From contig CM039184.1 of NCBI GenBank assembly GCA_008360975.2, positions 37,373,797 through 37,437,796 on the forward strand: DNA of 64,000 nt, given 5' to 3'. Source of the stretch: Lichenostomus cassidix. Taxonomy: Eukaryota; Chordata; Aves; Passeriformes; Meliphagidae. A program made the translations under genes and the position numbers. Under the pieces are notes generated by a model, which ran no database searches, was not told the origin of the DNA, and saw only the letters and a program-made list of their open reading frames with translations. This document shows positions 38,691-51,799 of this stretch, one piece after another (position 1 is the stretch's first letter; each line of letters begins with the position of its first letter).

Positions 38691-41154
38691 GTTTCAGAAA
38701 TCGACTTTCCTTCTTTGAACAGTTAATCCCCAGCAGATACCATGTTTTTCTCCATCTACTCACTTCTGGTTTTTTGCACATTACTCTGAAGGATAAAGTG
38801 GCATTATTATCAGGATATATGTCCCCAAAAGGTCTTGCTTGACTGATCTAGAAAGTTTTCAATGGTTTAAGCTTCATTTTCTGTGGTCTGCCCCAAATAT
38901 TGGGAAAATTAGCTCCCTAATTCATTTTAAGAAACAAGATTCTACACATGGAGAGATGGCCTTATTAGCCTATCTCTGAAATCTACATTTCTTAATTCAG
39001 CATTTTCTAACTTAAGAAACTTGAAAATACTCATAGGATGCAATTATTTTGCTCAGCTTTAAAAATCCCTTCAGATTCTTAACCTCAGAAAAACTTTTCT
39101 ACTTTCTAATATTTTATTTCGGTTGCATAAATATAGTAAAGCACAGATAGTATGTGATTATTGACATAAAGTGAAAGATGTTTTGAGAGAATTTCCCTTT
39201 TCAAAGCCATTTCATTCTAATTACTATGAAATTGCTTAAGCCTGCCTATTTCACACTATAGTCATCAAGCACTTAGCATTTCGTAATACATTTCCACATC
39301 TTGGAATTTTTTTAATATTTAATTTCTGTATGATTATATGAAATATATTAGTTGGCCTTGTCTTCCTACTATTACATGCAGTAAAAGACAGGTGCTCAAA
39401 TGACATAATGCTTTTATGGTGCATCAACATCGAATTTAATCTCTTCTATGTGGTCTGTCAGGTAAACAGGTATAACAGTTGACATACATAAAACCTAACA
39501 CTGCCCCATAAAACATTTTTTTTTAGCATGTGAAAAAATTAAAGCTACAGGACACAAGTGCAATGAGATTTGTTGTATGACATTAGAAGGCTGTTCCTTC
39601 ATACACTTGCCCATAAGAGAGGAAACTAGGAATTGTCTGAATAATGGAACTAGTGCAAGCTGCCAGTCATTCTTTATATTCTATATATTCAAATGCAAGT
39701 AACCTCTCATCCAGAAGCTGGCTAGATTTACAAGCATGTAACTGTGCCCATAATGGGAAATCACTTCTCTCTATAAATGAAGAGATAGCTTACAACAAAC
39801 TAAAATTAACTTTCCAGACATTTATAAAACTTGATTCACACCAATCTATTGTGAACAAAAAATTTTATAGGGAAATGAGGTAATGCTTCCCTGAGCTGAA
39901 TGAGTGTCTGAAATCTCAGTGCAGACATTCCGGTATATTTGGCTGCAACGTAGCTTAAGAAAATCCAAACAGCTTCTAACATTGCAATTAAACTAACTTG
40001 GCTACTAGATGAAGTGTAGCTATAGAACTGCACAGATTCATGTCAGATGCTTCTGTGAGAAGGAATGGAATTTCAGCTCTAATATCACTAAATTTTAACC
40101 AGAAGAGGTGAAGGTGAAAATTTCTTCTCAATTTATAGTAAATTCCATGGTAGAATGAGATTATTATTATTATTTAATTGGGATTTTTGGCTCAGCTATA
40201 AAACTGACTCCAGACAAATATGTATCCTGAATCAAAAAGAAATCCAGTAATTCATTGAAACACCTTTCTTGCATTCTAAACCTTTCTAAAATGTGTATGC
40301 ATGTGTTTAAAAGAGACATGGTCTTACTTATATATTCATTTCACTAATTTTTTCACATATTTCTTATTCTGAAAAGAAAAAAAGAAAGTGCAGGGGAGAG
40401 GAAGTTGGCAAATACAAACAACTTTCAAAGCATAAGTACTGAAATATATTTCACTGACTTTTTACAAGAAAATTTATCAATGCTTGTTACTATATGTACT
40501 TTGATACCTGAAGTGTTAAATATTATAGCTGGCAATACGAGAATATTTAAGAAGGCATGAGAGAAGACTAACAACATTTAAAATACCATTTTTCCTTGAC
40601 ACTACTAGCAAGACTGAGGTCATAATTTTTTTCTCCACTTTACAAATCATTTATGAATTCTATTTAGTTGTACTGCTTTTTGCCTACCTTGCAGAGAAAA
40701 GTTATGTTCTTTCTCACAGGCTCACAGTTATTAGCAATATATAAGTGAATTTCCAACTTCCTGCACATTGTAATGGACACAGTTTCTGTTCCAAAGAACA
40801 AAAGGCCTCAATCTACTGTGCCCTTTCAATAATCTCTCCATCAAAAATCATCTGACTGCTTATAGAAGTGCAGCAATCTATCAATGAGATTACTATGAGG
40901 TTCTGTAGAAGCAGCTCAGCTGGACCAGGTTCCATCGGTTGGAATAACTGTGCTTCAGATTTCTTCAACTCATGTGGAATGCCTCAAATTAACTGCTGGG
41001 GAGAATCCTGCAGGCAGTTCTTCCACTGTTGAGGCTGATTTAAACTGTTTCCACAGGACAGGGCACTGTAAGACAATACACGATGGAGCCTGCAGTTTAG
41101 GATTCAGTCCTACTGTTGGGTTGATCTTTGCTCACCAGTAGGAAAGTGCTTTTC
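38691..41154. other. AT-rich DNA without recognised features
   Basis: Only chance frames occur (up to 79 codons). I see no repeat family or RNA gene. The stretch 40900-41150 is more balanced in composition and could belong to the CR1 that follows, but I see no motif to support it. Confidence 0.45.
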
Positions 41155-41340
41155 ACTTCAAGGGTCCTGCAGCATGGCCAGGTTTCCCAGACAATCCGTG
41201 AAACCTCCACCCTTGGTGTTTTTCAACAGTCATGTACATGAAGCTCCGGCTGACCTGGCACTTCCCCCACTTCAGGATGCAGTCTGAAACAGGAGACCTT
41301 CTAGATGTCCCTTCCAAACATTATGGGAATCCATAACTCT
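41155..41340 (+). mobile_element. CR1 LINE, 3'-terminal fragment
   Basis: The order follows the CR1 3' region. There is a cccagacaatccgtgaaacc block (cf. CR1 'cccagggaagttgtggaatc'), then ccacccttggtgtttttcaa, then 'ccttctagatgtcccttcca' shortly before the end (CR1 'tctagaggtcccttccaa'). It carries many substitutions and no frame. Confidence 0.7.
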
Positions 41341-42640
41341 TAATTACCTGCCTTCAGGGAGTCACCAGTGCAGGTGTGCTGCTCTAAAAAGACTGAAATA
41401 CATGAACCATGCTTTTTTCTTTTGAATTGAAAAGAAAAAGGAAAAAAATGTAGAACTAGGTGTTTCTGAAAAATTAATATATAAGTACATATTGTCTTCA
41501 CTGAAGTGGTTTATGAAAGTTCAAACAAGTACACAAGGTATAGTTCTGTCACAAAAAAACCACCATTGAATCAGCACAATATTTTGTAGAAACAACACAG
41601 ATGCCACTTTCATGAGTGATAGCACTGTTTTATGGTTTATTACAGTGAAAGAGATACATATTTTAATAGTATTTTCTCTTTTTCACAATAGTACTGCAGG
41701 ATTTAGAATGAATCATACTCCTTCTGCTTACAGAGATGTTTTTTAAAACTCAGATAAATGCAGTATCTCCCAGACCAGGCAGATGAACATATTGAAGCTA
41801 TAGTTAAAAAAAAAATGCTTTGAGTTACCTGAGAGGATAATCCACTTTATTACTCTAAATTCTTGAACATAGTCATCTTGAACTCACATTGGATGAAGCA
41901 CACTTAATTTGGAGGAAACAGGTACAGATTCCATGCCTGCCACAGCTCTAGCTATGTGATTCTTCCTCTCTTTATGGAACGAAAAAATGTACTTTGACAA
42001 CAAAGATTATAGCTACAACTCTAATTTTATTCTAGATTAAAAAAGTAGCCTTAAGGGCAGATAATTCCTCCCACTCTCATACTCAAAATAAATAAATGTA
42101 GACCCAATTGTATGAAGAATTATCTACATCTAGATGACACTCTTAACATCATTATGTCAATGAAAGCCTTAAGCAACTTTTTGAAAAGCAACTGTCACAC
42201 AGATGATTAAAAAGAACACCAAAAAAAGTATTTTTTTCTTAGTTTTCTGCTGTTGTAAATTGATGTATCCACCTGGGTACATTAGGATTTCACTGGACAA
42301 TTAAAAGGTACTTCTTTAGATGAACCTGAAAGTTTTGAATCATGTTATGAATTTCATTGATAATGTGCAAGTTAAGGAAATAATTAACTCTACTTCTACC
42401 CCAAACTGTCAAATGAAATTTTAATTTTTTTACATTACATTAATTTAACTTTATCTAATTAACTAGATTTAGTATGAAATTTTACTAAGACAATAGCATT
42501 TGCACACATGATCTACTGATCTATTAACTATTTCTAATTAAAAATGCTGTCAAAATTATACTAGCAAGATGTCATTTTGCTTTTAATTATTCTACAATAA
42601 TATAGTGCAGACCTTTTCATTTCTAGTTCTGATGGGGCAG
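41341..42640. other. AT-rich DNA without recognised features
   Basis: No genes or recognised repeats. The last five bases (ggcag, 42636-42640) are the left target-site duplication of the LTR that follows. Confidence 0.5.
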
Positions 42641-44092
42641 TATATTGGGTTTCCATGGCAAGTTTCTGGTAAGCAGGGGGCTACAGGGGCTGTTTTGGTG
42701 AGAAGTTGCCAGAAGCTTCCCCCATGCCTGATGGAGACAATGCCAGATGCCTCAAAGACAGACTCACCCCAGGCCAGGGCTGAGCCCATCAGTGATGGTG
42801 TTAATGCTTCTCAGATAACATAGTGCATTAGTTTGAAAACCAACCAGTGGGAGATCACAAGTCAAGATTATAATTTAATAGGAAATTTTTTTTTAAAAGT
42901 GCAATTATACAAGAAAAAACACTGACAAAGTCAGATACAACCTGACGCCATGTTAGGGTGGTGCTAACAGTCCAGATGAAGTAGTTCAGTTGAAGCAGTG
43001 ATCCAGTGGAAAGTCTGGTCTCCAGCTTAAAGTCCAGCAGTAGCTCTTGTTCTCTGGGAAGCCAGCAAACAAGGCTGCTATAGGCACTTCCAAAGCCAGG
43101 TTATATCCAGGTGGGAATGCTTGGCTCCTCCCTCCTGGGAGGAGCATCTCACACTAGGATGAGATAAGTCCATGAGTCATGTGGTGGCTTCTTGATGGCC
43201 CATTGCCTGTTATCAGGGGTTAACAGGAGATAACAGCTAACAGCCCACAGCTGGGGGTAATAGAATACTGAATACGTCTATATTGTAACCTAGGACACAT
43301 AGGTAAAGAACGGGGAAAATTTACAGTGCTAGAGCAAATTGCAGCTGGAGAGAGGAATGTATGGGAGTAGCTCATGGTCAGTGAAGGAAGAGGTGCTGAG
43401 GCTGATTCCTGTGCAATCCATGGTGAAAATATCCCTGTAGCACATGGGGATCCACAGTGGAGCAAATATCCACTGCAGTCCATGGAGGACTCAGTGATGG
43501 AGCAGATGGGTGCCAAAAGCAGGCTATGACTCTGTGTGGGAAGCTCACACTGGAGAAGGCCCCTGGCAGGACCTGTAGCAGTGTGGGGAGAGGAGCCTAC
43601 TCTGGTTTGCTTGAAGGACTTGTGACCATGCGAGGCACCTGCACTGGAGCAGCAGTCAGCAGTCTCCAGAAGGGACCTACTCTGGAGCAGGGGAGGAGTG
43701 TGAGGAGTCCTCCCCCAGAGGTGGAAGAGCAACAGAAATACCATGTGATGAAACAACCATAGCTCCCATTCCCCATCACTCTGCTCTGATGATGTGGGGG
43801 AGGTAAAGAATTTGTGAGTAAAGTTAAGCCCAGGAAGTAGGGAGGTATGGGGGAAAGGTGTTTTTAATATTTGGTTGTATTTCTCATTCCCTTACTGTGA
43901 TTTGATTAGTAACAAATTAAATTAATTTTCCCAGGTCTGTTTTGGTTGATAGTGACTGCTGAGTGATCTCCCCTTGCTCTTGTTGTGACTCATGAGCCTT
44001 TCATTCTATTTTCTCTCCCCTGTCCAGCTGAGGAGAGGAATGATAGAGCACCAGGCTGCACCTGGTGTTCAGCCAGCATCAACCCGCCCACA
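42641..44092 (-). mobile_element. ERVL-type solo LTR (copy B), interrupted by a second LTR
   Basis: In minus orientation the element begins at 44092 (TGTGGGCGGGTTGATG) and ends at 42641. It is co-linear with copy A at 3622-4620. Removing the nested insert (42824-43297 plus one 5-bp duplication) leaves about 973 bp, against 999 bp for copy A. It is flanked by a perfect 5-bp target-site duplication, ggcag, at 42636-42640 and 44093-44097; 5 bp is usual for ERVL. The 178-codon minus frame at 43220-43756 and the 101-codon + frame at 43457-43762 lie in LTR sequence and do not encode retroviral proteins. No internal region remains. Confidence 0.88.
42824..43297 (-). mobile_element. 474-bp solo LTR nested in the ERVL-type LTR
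   Basis: On the minus strand it begins TGTCCTAGGTTAC (from 43297) and ends AATGCA (42824), so it has TG...CA termini. It is bracketed by a perfect 5-bp duplication, catag, at 42819-42823 and 43298-43302, and the host LTR reads continuously across the excised insert. A TATA-like gatataa lies at + 43101-43107 and a possible ATTAAA polyadenylation signal at + 42874-42879, both in minus sense. The sequence matches my memory of a common passerine LTR, but I do not assign a class: 5-bp duplications fit ERVL and some ERV1. There are no coding remnants, so this is a solo LTR formed by recombination. Confidence 0.9.
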
Positions 44093-44097
44093 GGCAG

Positions 44098-47000
44098 TCT
44101 ATAAAATTAGTATATTATTTAAAGTGCAAAATACAATTGACAATATATAGTAAATTAATACAGGTTGATATGACACTGGTAATAAGGTTATAGATTTTTA
44201 CATAAGAGCTTTAAAGACAATAAAAATAATATTGTTTAATCTATGGATAAAATTTACTCTTAGTACCCTTTGAACTTTGCAAGACTTCTACCATGGCACA
44301 GCAGTGACTTTGAAAGTAATTTTGTCCAAAGTTGTCATGACATTGTAGACTTAACATTATCACATACTGTTGTAATTTGTCTTTAGATGTAAGCACATCC
44401 CTTTCTTAAGAAAAAAATAATTATTCAACTATATTTTTATTCAGAATAATTAAAATTCATAAAATGACTAGCTAGTAAATTTAATGTATTATGATCTAAA
44501 TATGTTAACATTTGGAATACATTAGTAAGCTTTATAAATAATACTTGGTGAATTAGCAGGAAAATATAGTAATTAATTCATAGACATCAATATATATTTT
44601 ATGATAAACAAGAGTTTGTGTTTGATTATGTGTTTCAAACACACAGTTCTGTGACTACACAACTGACCATTTTGTGATCATGCTTCACTGGTGAAATTTT
44701 AGCACCAATTAGAGGGAGACAAAAACAAACACTTAATTTCTACCCTGCTGGGATTAATGCTTACCTAACAAAATAATCCATAGCTAAAAATGAAATTCTT
44801 CTACCTTTTCAAAGCTACGTTATTATAAAAGGTTAATTTTCAAGAAAAAATATTCAACAAGTAGAAATACATGCTCGTTAGGTTTATACTGTCACTTCTT
44901 GAGCAAACTTCTCAATAGGAAGTCTCTTCTCCCAGAGATCATTATCAGCATGTACTACACATTGTTAGTGCTTTTAGCGTAAGGCTAAAATAATCCTTAA
45001 CCTTAAAAAAAAAAAATGAACACACTTGTACCAAAACCTAGAAAGTGTGCCATCCTTCTATGTTTCTATCCATCTGTTTACAAGATACCTAGGGGTTTCA
45101 ATATTTTCACTGTAATCTTATGAGTAATGGTAGAGCATATGACTTTTAAATGATTTATTAGGAATCCATAGAGATGAGAAAAACAAAGGATGCAATTAGA
45201 GGTGGCAACTATTGATTAAAAATCCTGATATAGTTCACTTAAAGAAAGCAAAATGATAAATTACATGATTTTATCATTGGACGGAATGTCAAAGAAAACA
45301 TTGTTTCTCATATATCTCTAGTGTGAACTTCTCTGGAGAAGCTCAAAGTGCGTTTTGATATCTGAAAAAGAGGAAAAATAATGTTATTAGTGTTTCTTAC
45401 AGAGATGTCGGAGAGTTACATCAGGTAGGGAAAGAAAGGGAACTAAAGGCACAGGTGAAAACTCCAGCTGCTTCTATGACCTCTGTAATGGCCCCTTAAA
45501 TAGTAGTTTAAAGAAACAACAGTGCTGAAAGGATCTGTTTTGCAAAGGTATTACTAAATATTCTTTTTTTTTCCCCTATTTCACTAAGAAACAGTTCCAA
45601 GAATGCAGATATTAATAATTTATTTTCATTGCCAAAATAAGAACTCAGGAAGCTAAATTAATTTCTGGCATAGCACTAATGAATGCAGTGAAATCACAAA
45701 AGGGGTGATTTTAAATCATAATGTTTGATGGACTTCAATTCCACCTAAAGTTTCACTCAAAACTCATTCTATAAAATGCATAGTGGAAAAAATCACAACA
45801 AAACAAGGAAAGAAAACCCAAAATCAAATCAACAACTAAAAAATCATGGGGGGAAAAAAAAAGGAAGTAACTACGAATTGAACCAACAATTGGGGGTTTG
45901 GACTATGTTAAAGAAAAACAAACAGAACAAAACTTAAAAAAAAAAAAAAAAAGATGGAATAAATCTCAGGTAACTTAAAGAGAAGCCTGGATATAGAGAT
46001 ACTTTTCTCTAGACCAGTTTTCCAGACTTCAATGGCCTGGCAGCCAAGCAAGGAAAACAGTGTAGTGGCCCAAAAATCCATAAAAGAGGTGAACTGTAAA
46101 CCATTCGAGCATAAGTGAATCATCTCTAGATAAAATGACTGCCAAAATATTTCTCCATGTCTAACATATTAATAATGAACTTTTCTTCTGATCTTGTTTT
46201 TTGCATAATAGTATAACCTCTTCTGCGTAACAAGAAACAACGCCAGAACTTAGCAAAATGTGTTTCATTTCCTCTTCCTCTAGTGCCACAAACCAGGCAG
46301 TCCCTGGAAAGTACAAGGACAATTGATTCTTCCTTGAAACTGCACAGTTTGAAAACCCCACAAAACATTACAGAAATATCTTAGTCAAAACTCATATGGA
46401 ATTAAATGAGTTTTTTGACTGGTTCAGCAGTGCATTGGTAAACTTGGATTTGTATTTGCAGCTCAGCAGAGGAAACAGTTCTTCCATACTTTGCATCAAG
46501 TTTGTCATTCTTTACACGGCTTATAACTACTTTTTTTTTTTTTTGGGCTCCTGATTTTGATTCTGTAAACAATGTAAACTGACACCAAAATCAATGTAAC
46601 TCAGCATACTGATTTGAAAAAGAGCTCCTTGTGGCACTACAGGAGCTAATGGAGTATGCAAAAGACTTAATTTTAGTTTTATATTCTGTCAGGGTTTTAT
46701 TATCAATTTCAGTGGAGTGTCCATTTTTCTGTTACCTGGTTGTATAATGGAGATAATAACACTTCTCTGCATCTTTAGAGAAATATGTGCTGCCACACTA
46801 AGGAAAAACACCTTAAATAGATTTGGATTCCTGTTTTTAACAGGCCCTGCTGTTAAGCTAATAGTATGGGAATCTTAGATATTATGCATCTGTGATAAAC
46901 TTTCATCCTCTTTCCATCAGCATTCGGAAAAAGGCAGAAACTTTGGGTTTCACCCGCTGAATTATGGCCCTTAAGAAATGTACAAATTTTTTACCCAAAT

Positions 47001-48199
47001 CTGTTAAAATAATTTCCTGGCATCTCTGTCTGTCTAAATGTGAGGCTTCAAGTGTCTACAAAGTACAGTGACCACCAGAACACATGAGAGAAATTTATTA
47101 ATTATTTTAAATATACAGTGTTCAAATGCATTATTTTCTTTTAACTCATTAATGAACTACCTCTTACCCTAGTGACAGGGAACAGAAAATCACCATAGCC
47201 TCTCTACTCAGAAAGACACTTTTATGGCACTCCAGCAGACCTGGGAAAGAGAGCATGTCAGAAACCATTGTTCATTGTGTCTTCCAGAAAAAATTCTCTG
47301 TGTGATCTAGTCAAGTCAGTGATTTTAAGTGTATGTAAGTGGTTTTCAGGGCATATGTGGGAAATGCTTGTGGCACAGAGAAAGTTACTGTTTTGATCTT
47401 CATTTACGAAATTTAAGGTTTCATAGTGATTTCCAGGGGAAGTCTCCAGCAAAAGAGGAAAAAAATGCGAATATTTCAAAACGGAACAAGTTGCTGTATT
47501 GAAATCTTGAAAAATATTTCCTCCTTGTTGTGACTTTAATACTTAACTAGGATCAGGAAGAGTTTTCAATGACCTAAAAGAGACTAAGACTAAACTATTT
47601 TCATTATGGCTAGAAAAAAATATTGGAACCCAAGTTTTTTTACCTCTAATAATTATTTTTTCTAAGTACCAGGTTGTATCTTAAAATAATATATGAAAAT
47701 ATACCATGTGTGACATGGTCATATAGTTATTACAACAGTTATGCTGCTCAGTGTGATTTATAAGAGCAGATCTTAGAGCAATTATTAAGCTAAAAATGTT
47801 GTCCATGGGCAAAGCAGCAGCACACCCTGTAAGCCAAAACTTCATTGTCGAAAAGCTGAAACCTAAAGAATCTGCTCATCGTTAGTCCAGATATAATTGT
47901 AACAGAAAAAGAAAGAATAGTAATTCAGTTAAAATTGATATACACTCTTTTTTGAGTTTCTACTCTTTTATCTGCCGTTATGTCCTAGGTGCCTGTACTC
48001 TTCTATGCCAAACTCTGGTCTCCTGAATACCCCTGATATAATATGAGGCTTGTATGTCTCTGCACTACATCACTGTATTAGAGTGGTAAATACCTTATTC
48101 CTCCTACAGCAACCACTCATTATTGCTACCTGCATAGAACTAGCTGTGTACACTGCAATAAAACTGTGTATGGCTGTAACATACACAGCTAAAAAGTAA
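44098..48199. other. AT-rich DNA without recognised features
   Basis: About 4.1 kb of AT-rich sequence. Homopolymer runs occur at 45936-45952 (A) and about 46531-46544 (T). The longest frame is about 80 codons. I recognise no repeat families. Confidence 0.5.
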
Positions 48200-48800
48200 A
48201 AAAATTAGCCGTAGGCACCTGGTCAATTAAGGAAATCGCTGTCACAGCTAAAACAAGGAAAACAAAGCTGCAGGCAGGTCAAAAAAAGTTCACAATGAGC
48301 AAGAATATCAAACCCAGCCCTGAAGCATTACAAACTCAGTGCAAACCTTGCATACCAAGCCATAGCAGCACTGTGCTACAGAGTTCCATGGGTACACATT
48401 TGTAAGGCCCCAAACAGCTGGTTCAAAGGGGTTTACAGAGGTTCCTGTACTCTGGGTTACATGCATGGGAGAAATACCAACCAGATTTTCTCAAGAGCTC
48501 AAAATAACACAAAAGTTTACTGGAAAATTTTAGAGAATCAGGAAACTTTGGCAAAATATTTAGTACAACATCCAATCAACATAAAATACAGCATTTACTT
48601 GGCCCATTCAACTTAACAAACTTTAAACCCATCCGAAGTTAGCAAACTTTAAACCTGTTTGACGTTAAGTTACTCAAAATATTCCAAGAAGAAGGAATTA
48701 GAAGAATGGGAGAAAGACAGAAAATATACAGAAAAACACATATATAGCTACCAAACTCTTGGTTTCAGCCATCCGTTTTTACTGTCTATAAAAGATTCTA
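48200..48800 (-). mobile_element. Degraded LTR-like fragment, related to the LTR at 54003-54446
   Basis: The segment 48490-48665 shares a series of blocks with 54040-54210 in the same order: gcaaaatatttagta.., caacatccaatcaacataaa, 'aacaaactttaaaccca' and repeated 'agcaaactttaaa'. In the related element the minus strand carries AATAAA directly before the start of this homology; here it is decayed to AGTAAA. The outer limits are uncertain, and 48200-48480 is included only because it may be the U5 side of the same element. No target duplication was found. Confidence 0.5.
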
Positions 48801-49669
48801 TTCTAATCTCCCATAACACCTCATAAATTTTATTTTGGTCACCTTCCTCTTTCACATTCTGTCATGTGATTATCACCTCTATCTGTTGCTAGGCTTTATT
48901 TCAGAAATACAAACTAAGCAAAAGGAAATAACTGCTATGAAATTGGATGTACTTTCTACTTTCAAAATATATACACAAGGTAATCTCAATATATACACTT
49001 TCTTTTGTTCAAGGAAAAAAAGCAAAAAACATCTTGGAACAAGGAGCTTAGCCGGGGAATGTGCGTTAATACTGAATCTTACTACAAGCTTTTATTTCTA
49101 ATATCCCAGGTGTGTGGTGCCTCTTTCATACATAAACAAGTGACAGACCACTGTCATTCCAAAGTTACACTCTAAATTAAATATGGCAAAATTTCTACTG
49201 CATACCTGTATAGAGAGAATCTATTGGGGGGAAAAGAACATGAAGCTTCAAGCACTCAGAAATTACAGGCTAGGAATTTAAAATTATTCTCGTGACAATA
49301 CTGAAAAAGGTTTAGGAAAAAAGAGATTCTTCTCATTTATACCATCATATAGTAAAATGTCCTAGGTGTTAAAGAATAGTAGAGGTCTCAAAGGACATCA
49401 CAGAAATACACATTGATAGCTCTTTAGTAGTACTGGCATGAACTTTTTATTTTGTGTAATTGCAGATTCTCTTTCAGTGCAGGGAGGTAAAGAGTGGCAA
49501 AACTGGATAGGATCAGTTACAGCAGGCTGAAACTGAGGTATGTAATGTCATGACATCTTTGTCTTTCGCATAGAGAATTTCCCTCATGTCAGAAAGACTT
49601 TCTATCATGAACACTCATTTCAGACTATATAAATTTTCTAAAGAACACAAGTTCAGAACAGCATGCACA
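48801..49669. other. AT-rich DNA without recognised features
   Basis: The 88-codon + frame at 48835-49101 has no recognisable domain. Nothing else can be supported. Confidence 0.5.
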
Positions 49670-49960
49670 GGATCTGTAATGCTGCTGTGCCGATTAAATT
49701 AAGCGTTCAATTTATAGAGGATATTGTGGCAGGATAATAAGATTTACCATAACAGGGTCTCATTAAAGGTTATAAACTGGTATCTGCAACATTTGACTGC
49801 CTTTTTAGAAGTCTACAAGTAATTAATAAAACATTATTTAATTAATGCAGGTCAGTGTTAGCGATTTGCGTGTTTGCATTAAGGAGTCATTTAAGATAAT
49901 ATATTTATTGCCCAAATTACCATCTCAGGAGTCTGTGCTGTTATGTTGGCATAAACCTGG
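49670..49960. other. Candidate conserved non-coding block
   Basis: About 290 bp of non-repetitive sequence dense in homeodomain-, POU- and HOX-like words (ccgattaaattaagcg, acaagtaattaataaa, tttaattaatgcagg, gtgtttgcattaagg). There is no open frame of note and no match to repeats. The CpG-containing words (ccgatt, agcgtt, gcgatttgcg) stand out in CpG-poor surroundings. This is the strongest of the four texture-based candidates, but it is unsupported by alignment. Confidence 0.3.
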
Positions 49961-50349
49961 AAGACCTTGATTGACTGGTCAGGTTAATAACTAATACTTG
50001 CTGAAGTATATTATAGACATTTATAATTTTTGTTAATGTTTTTGTATGTCTACTTGGAGAATTCCTATTCTCTTAGAAAATTCCCTCAGGAATTCCTAAT
50101 TCCTCATTTTAGCTCTCTTTCACATACATTCAGATGTTGTCCACAGAGTTATTGAAGGACTGGGGGCAGAGGCTGCAACTGTTATGAATTGCGAATACAG
50201 TTACTCCACTGAAAAGATGACTTTTCTTTCTTCCACAAAAAAAAAAAAGACTTGTGAGACCTAGTAATCTCTTTTTCCTATAACCTTCTCTTTTCTGAGT
50301 CCGTTTGCAAACTCTGTGCAATATTTCTTCCACTGTGGTGTGTTTGGGA

Positions 50350-50393
50350 AATAGTAAGAGAGTTCTTTACAAGAATAGTAAGAGAGTTCTTTA
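50350..50393. repeat. 24-bp period direct duplication
   Basis: aatagtaagagagttcttta occurs at 50350-50369 and 50374-50393, separated by caag, without mismatch. Confidence 0.95.
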
Positions 50394-51464
50394 GGCTTCA
50401 TTTTTAAAAGGATTATCATGAGTTACAATGAAAGAGAAATGACATCTTGATCTCTACAGATAGAAGTTGCTTTGGCCCATTTTTTTTCTGGAAGATGCAA
50501 GTACCAAATACCCTGTCTCACTCAGCATCTTTTTTTAAAAAACACTTTGCAAGCATCACACAAATAGTCCTTCCTCTGTATTGACTGCAAACTAAACAGG
50601 TTTATTAACTAAATATAACACAACAGGATTTTAAAAAGGCATTAGTGACACAGCATTATCTAGAGCCCATTTGACCAGTAGCTTTATAAACAAAACCCTC
50701 AGTTGTATTGATCTGAAACTTAGAAGAGGGGAAAAGAGAAGTGAATGTATCCGAGATTTCCAGTGAAAATATGAAACAGGAAAATTGGCTAACTATTGGA
50801 GAAATACTATTTGTATGCGAACAGCCTAAGCCTTTCCACAAACAGACTTGTAGCCTTTTCCAGCCCAGACTAACAGAGGAGAAACAGAGCACTAGACCTT
50901 GCTGAAACACAGCTTGTAATCTCTGGAAATGGGATCATTTATTCTTCTGGGTTTAGTAATATCTCCAATACAAACTCCTCCACTTTCCAAAGAGATCCTT
51001 AAAGCTTGACTGGCTGTTAAATTTCTGTCTAGATTGAATTTAACAATTTGCAAATGAAAATAAAACTTTAAAAAATGCAGACTATGAAAAATGCTGTGGT
51101 CAAATCTCCTTCTCAGAAGAAATAAAAATATTTCAATCATCTTTATTCTGTTCTGTGGGTTTTTTTCACTTATGTTTTTGATAAAGGATGAGAAAAGAAA
51201 GGAGCAAAAGAAAATAATCTCAGCATTGCCTAATTTCTTTTTTAATTTCCCAAAAATTATTAAAGGAAAAAATAATGTCTTTTGAGACCATTATCAAAAA
51301 ATGATGAAATGAAATTATAAAAAGAAATAAAATACAAGAACAATACAATAAATGTTAATATATTTAAATATAAAAGTAAAAATTATAATTATCCTAAATA
51401 TTAGAAACTAAGTTGGCTCTATAAAGTATTTGCTTCTGCCACAAGTAGATTTTACTTAGCAGAA

Positions 51465-51560
51465 AAAAACAAAACACAACAACAAAGAAACCCCAAACCA
51501 AACCAAATAACCCCCCAAAAAACCCCAAACAAACAAAAAAACAAACAAACAAAAAAGAAA
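51465..51560. repeat. A/C-rich low-complexity tract
   Basis: The tract consists of A runs broken by C and CC (accaaaccaaat, aaaccccaaac, caaacaaacaaa), with almost no G or T over about 95 bp. Confidence 0.9.
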
Positions 51561-51799
51561 GTAATTTATTTAGCCTGAAATAAATATATTAAAACATCAT
51601 GAGTACGGTGAACTGAGTTCCACAAAAAACAGTTATAAAAATCTATCTTTGGGAGAGGTACTGTTCTTACCAAAACAAGAGAGATATAGGAAGTACTCCT
51701 TCTCCATGTATTCTATTAGAGAATTAACTATGCGCTCAATTAATTTCTAACTTTGAATTTGTCTGAATCCAACTTTTTTCCAGCTGTCTTTCTTAAGCC

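Larger units (their letters stand above)
49961..51799. other. AT-rich DNA with an A/C-rich low-complexity tract
   Basis: Chance frames reach 84 codons (50656-50910). An A/C-rich low-complexity tract with caaac and caaa units spans about 51465-51560. No recognised gene. Confidence 0.55.

Noticed and set aside
43220..43756. 178-codon open frame on the minus strand
   Set aside because: It runs through ERVL-type LTR sequence and across the edge of the nested LTR. LTRs of this type do not encode protein and the translation has no domain.
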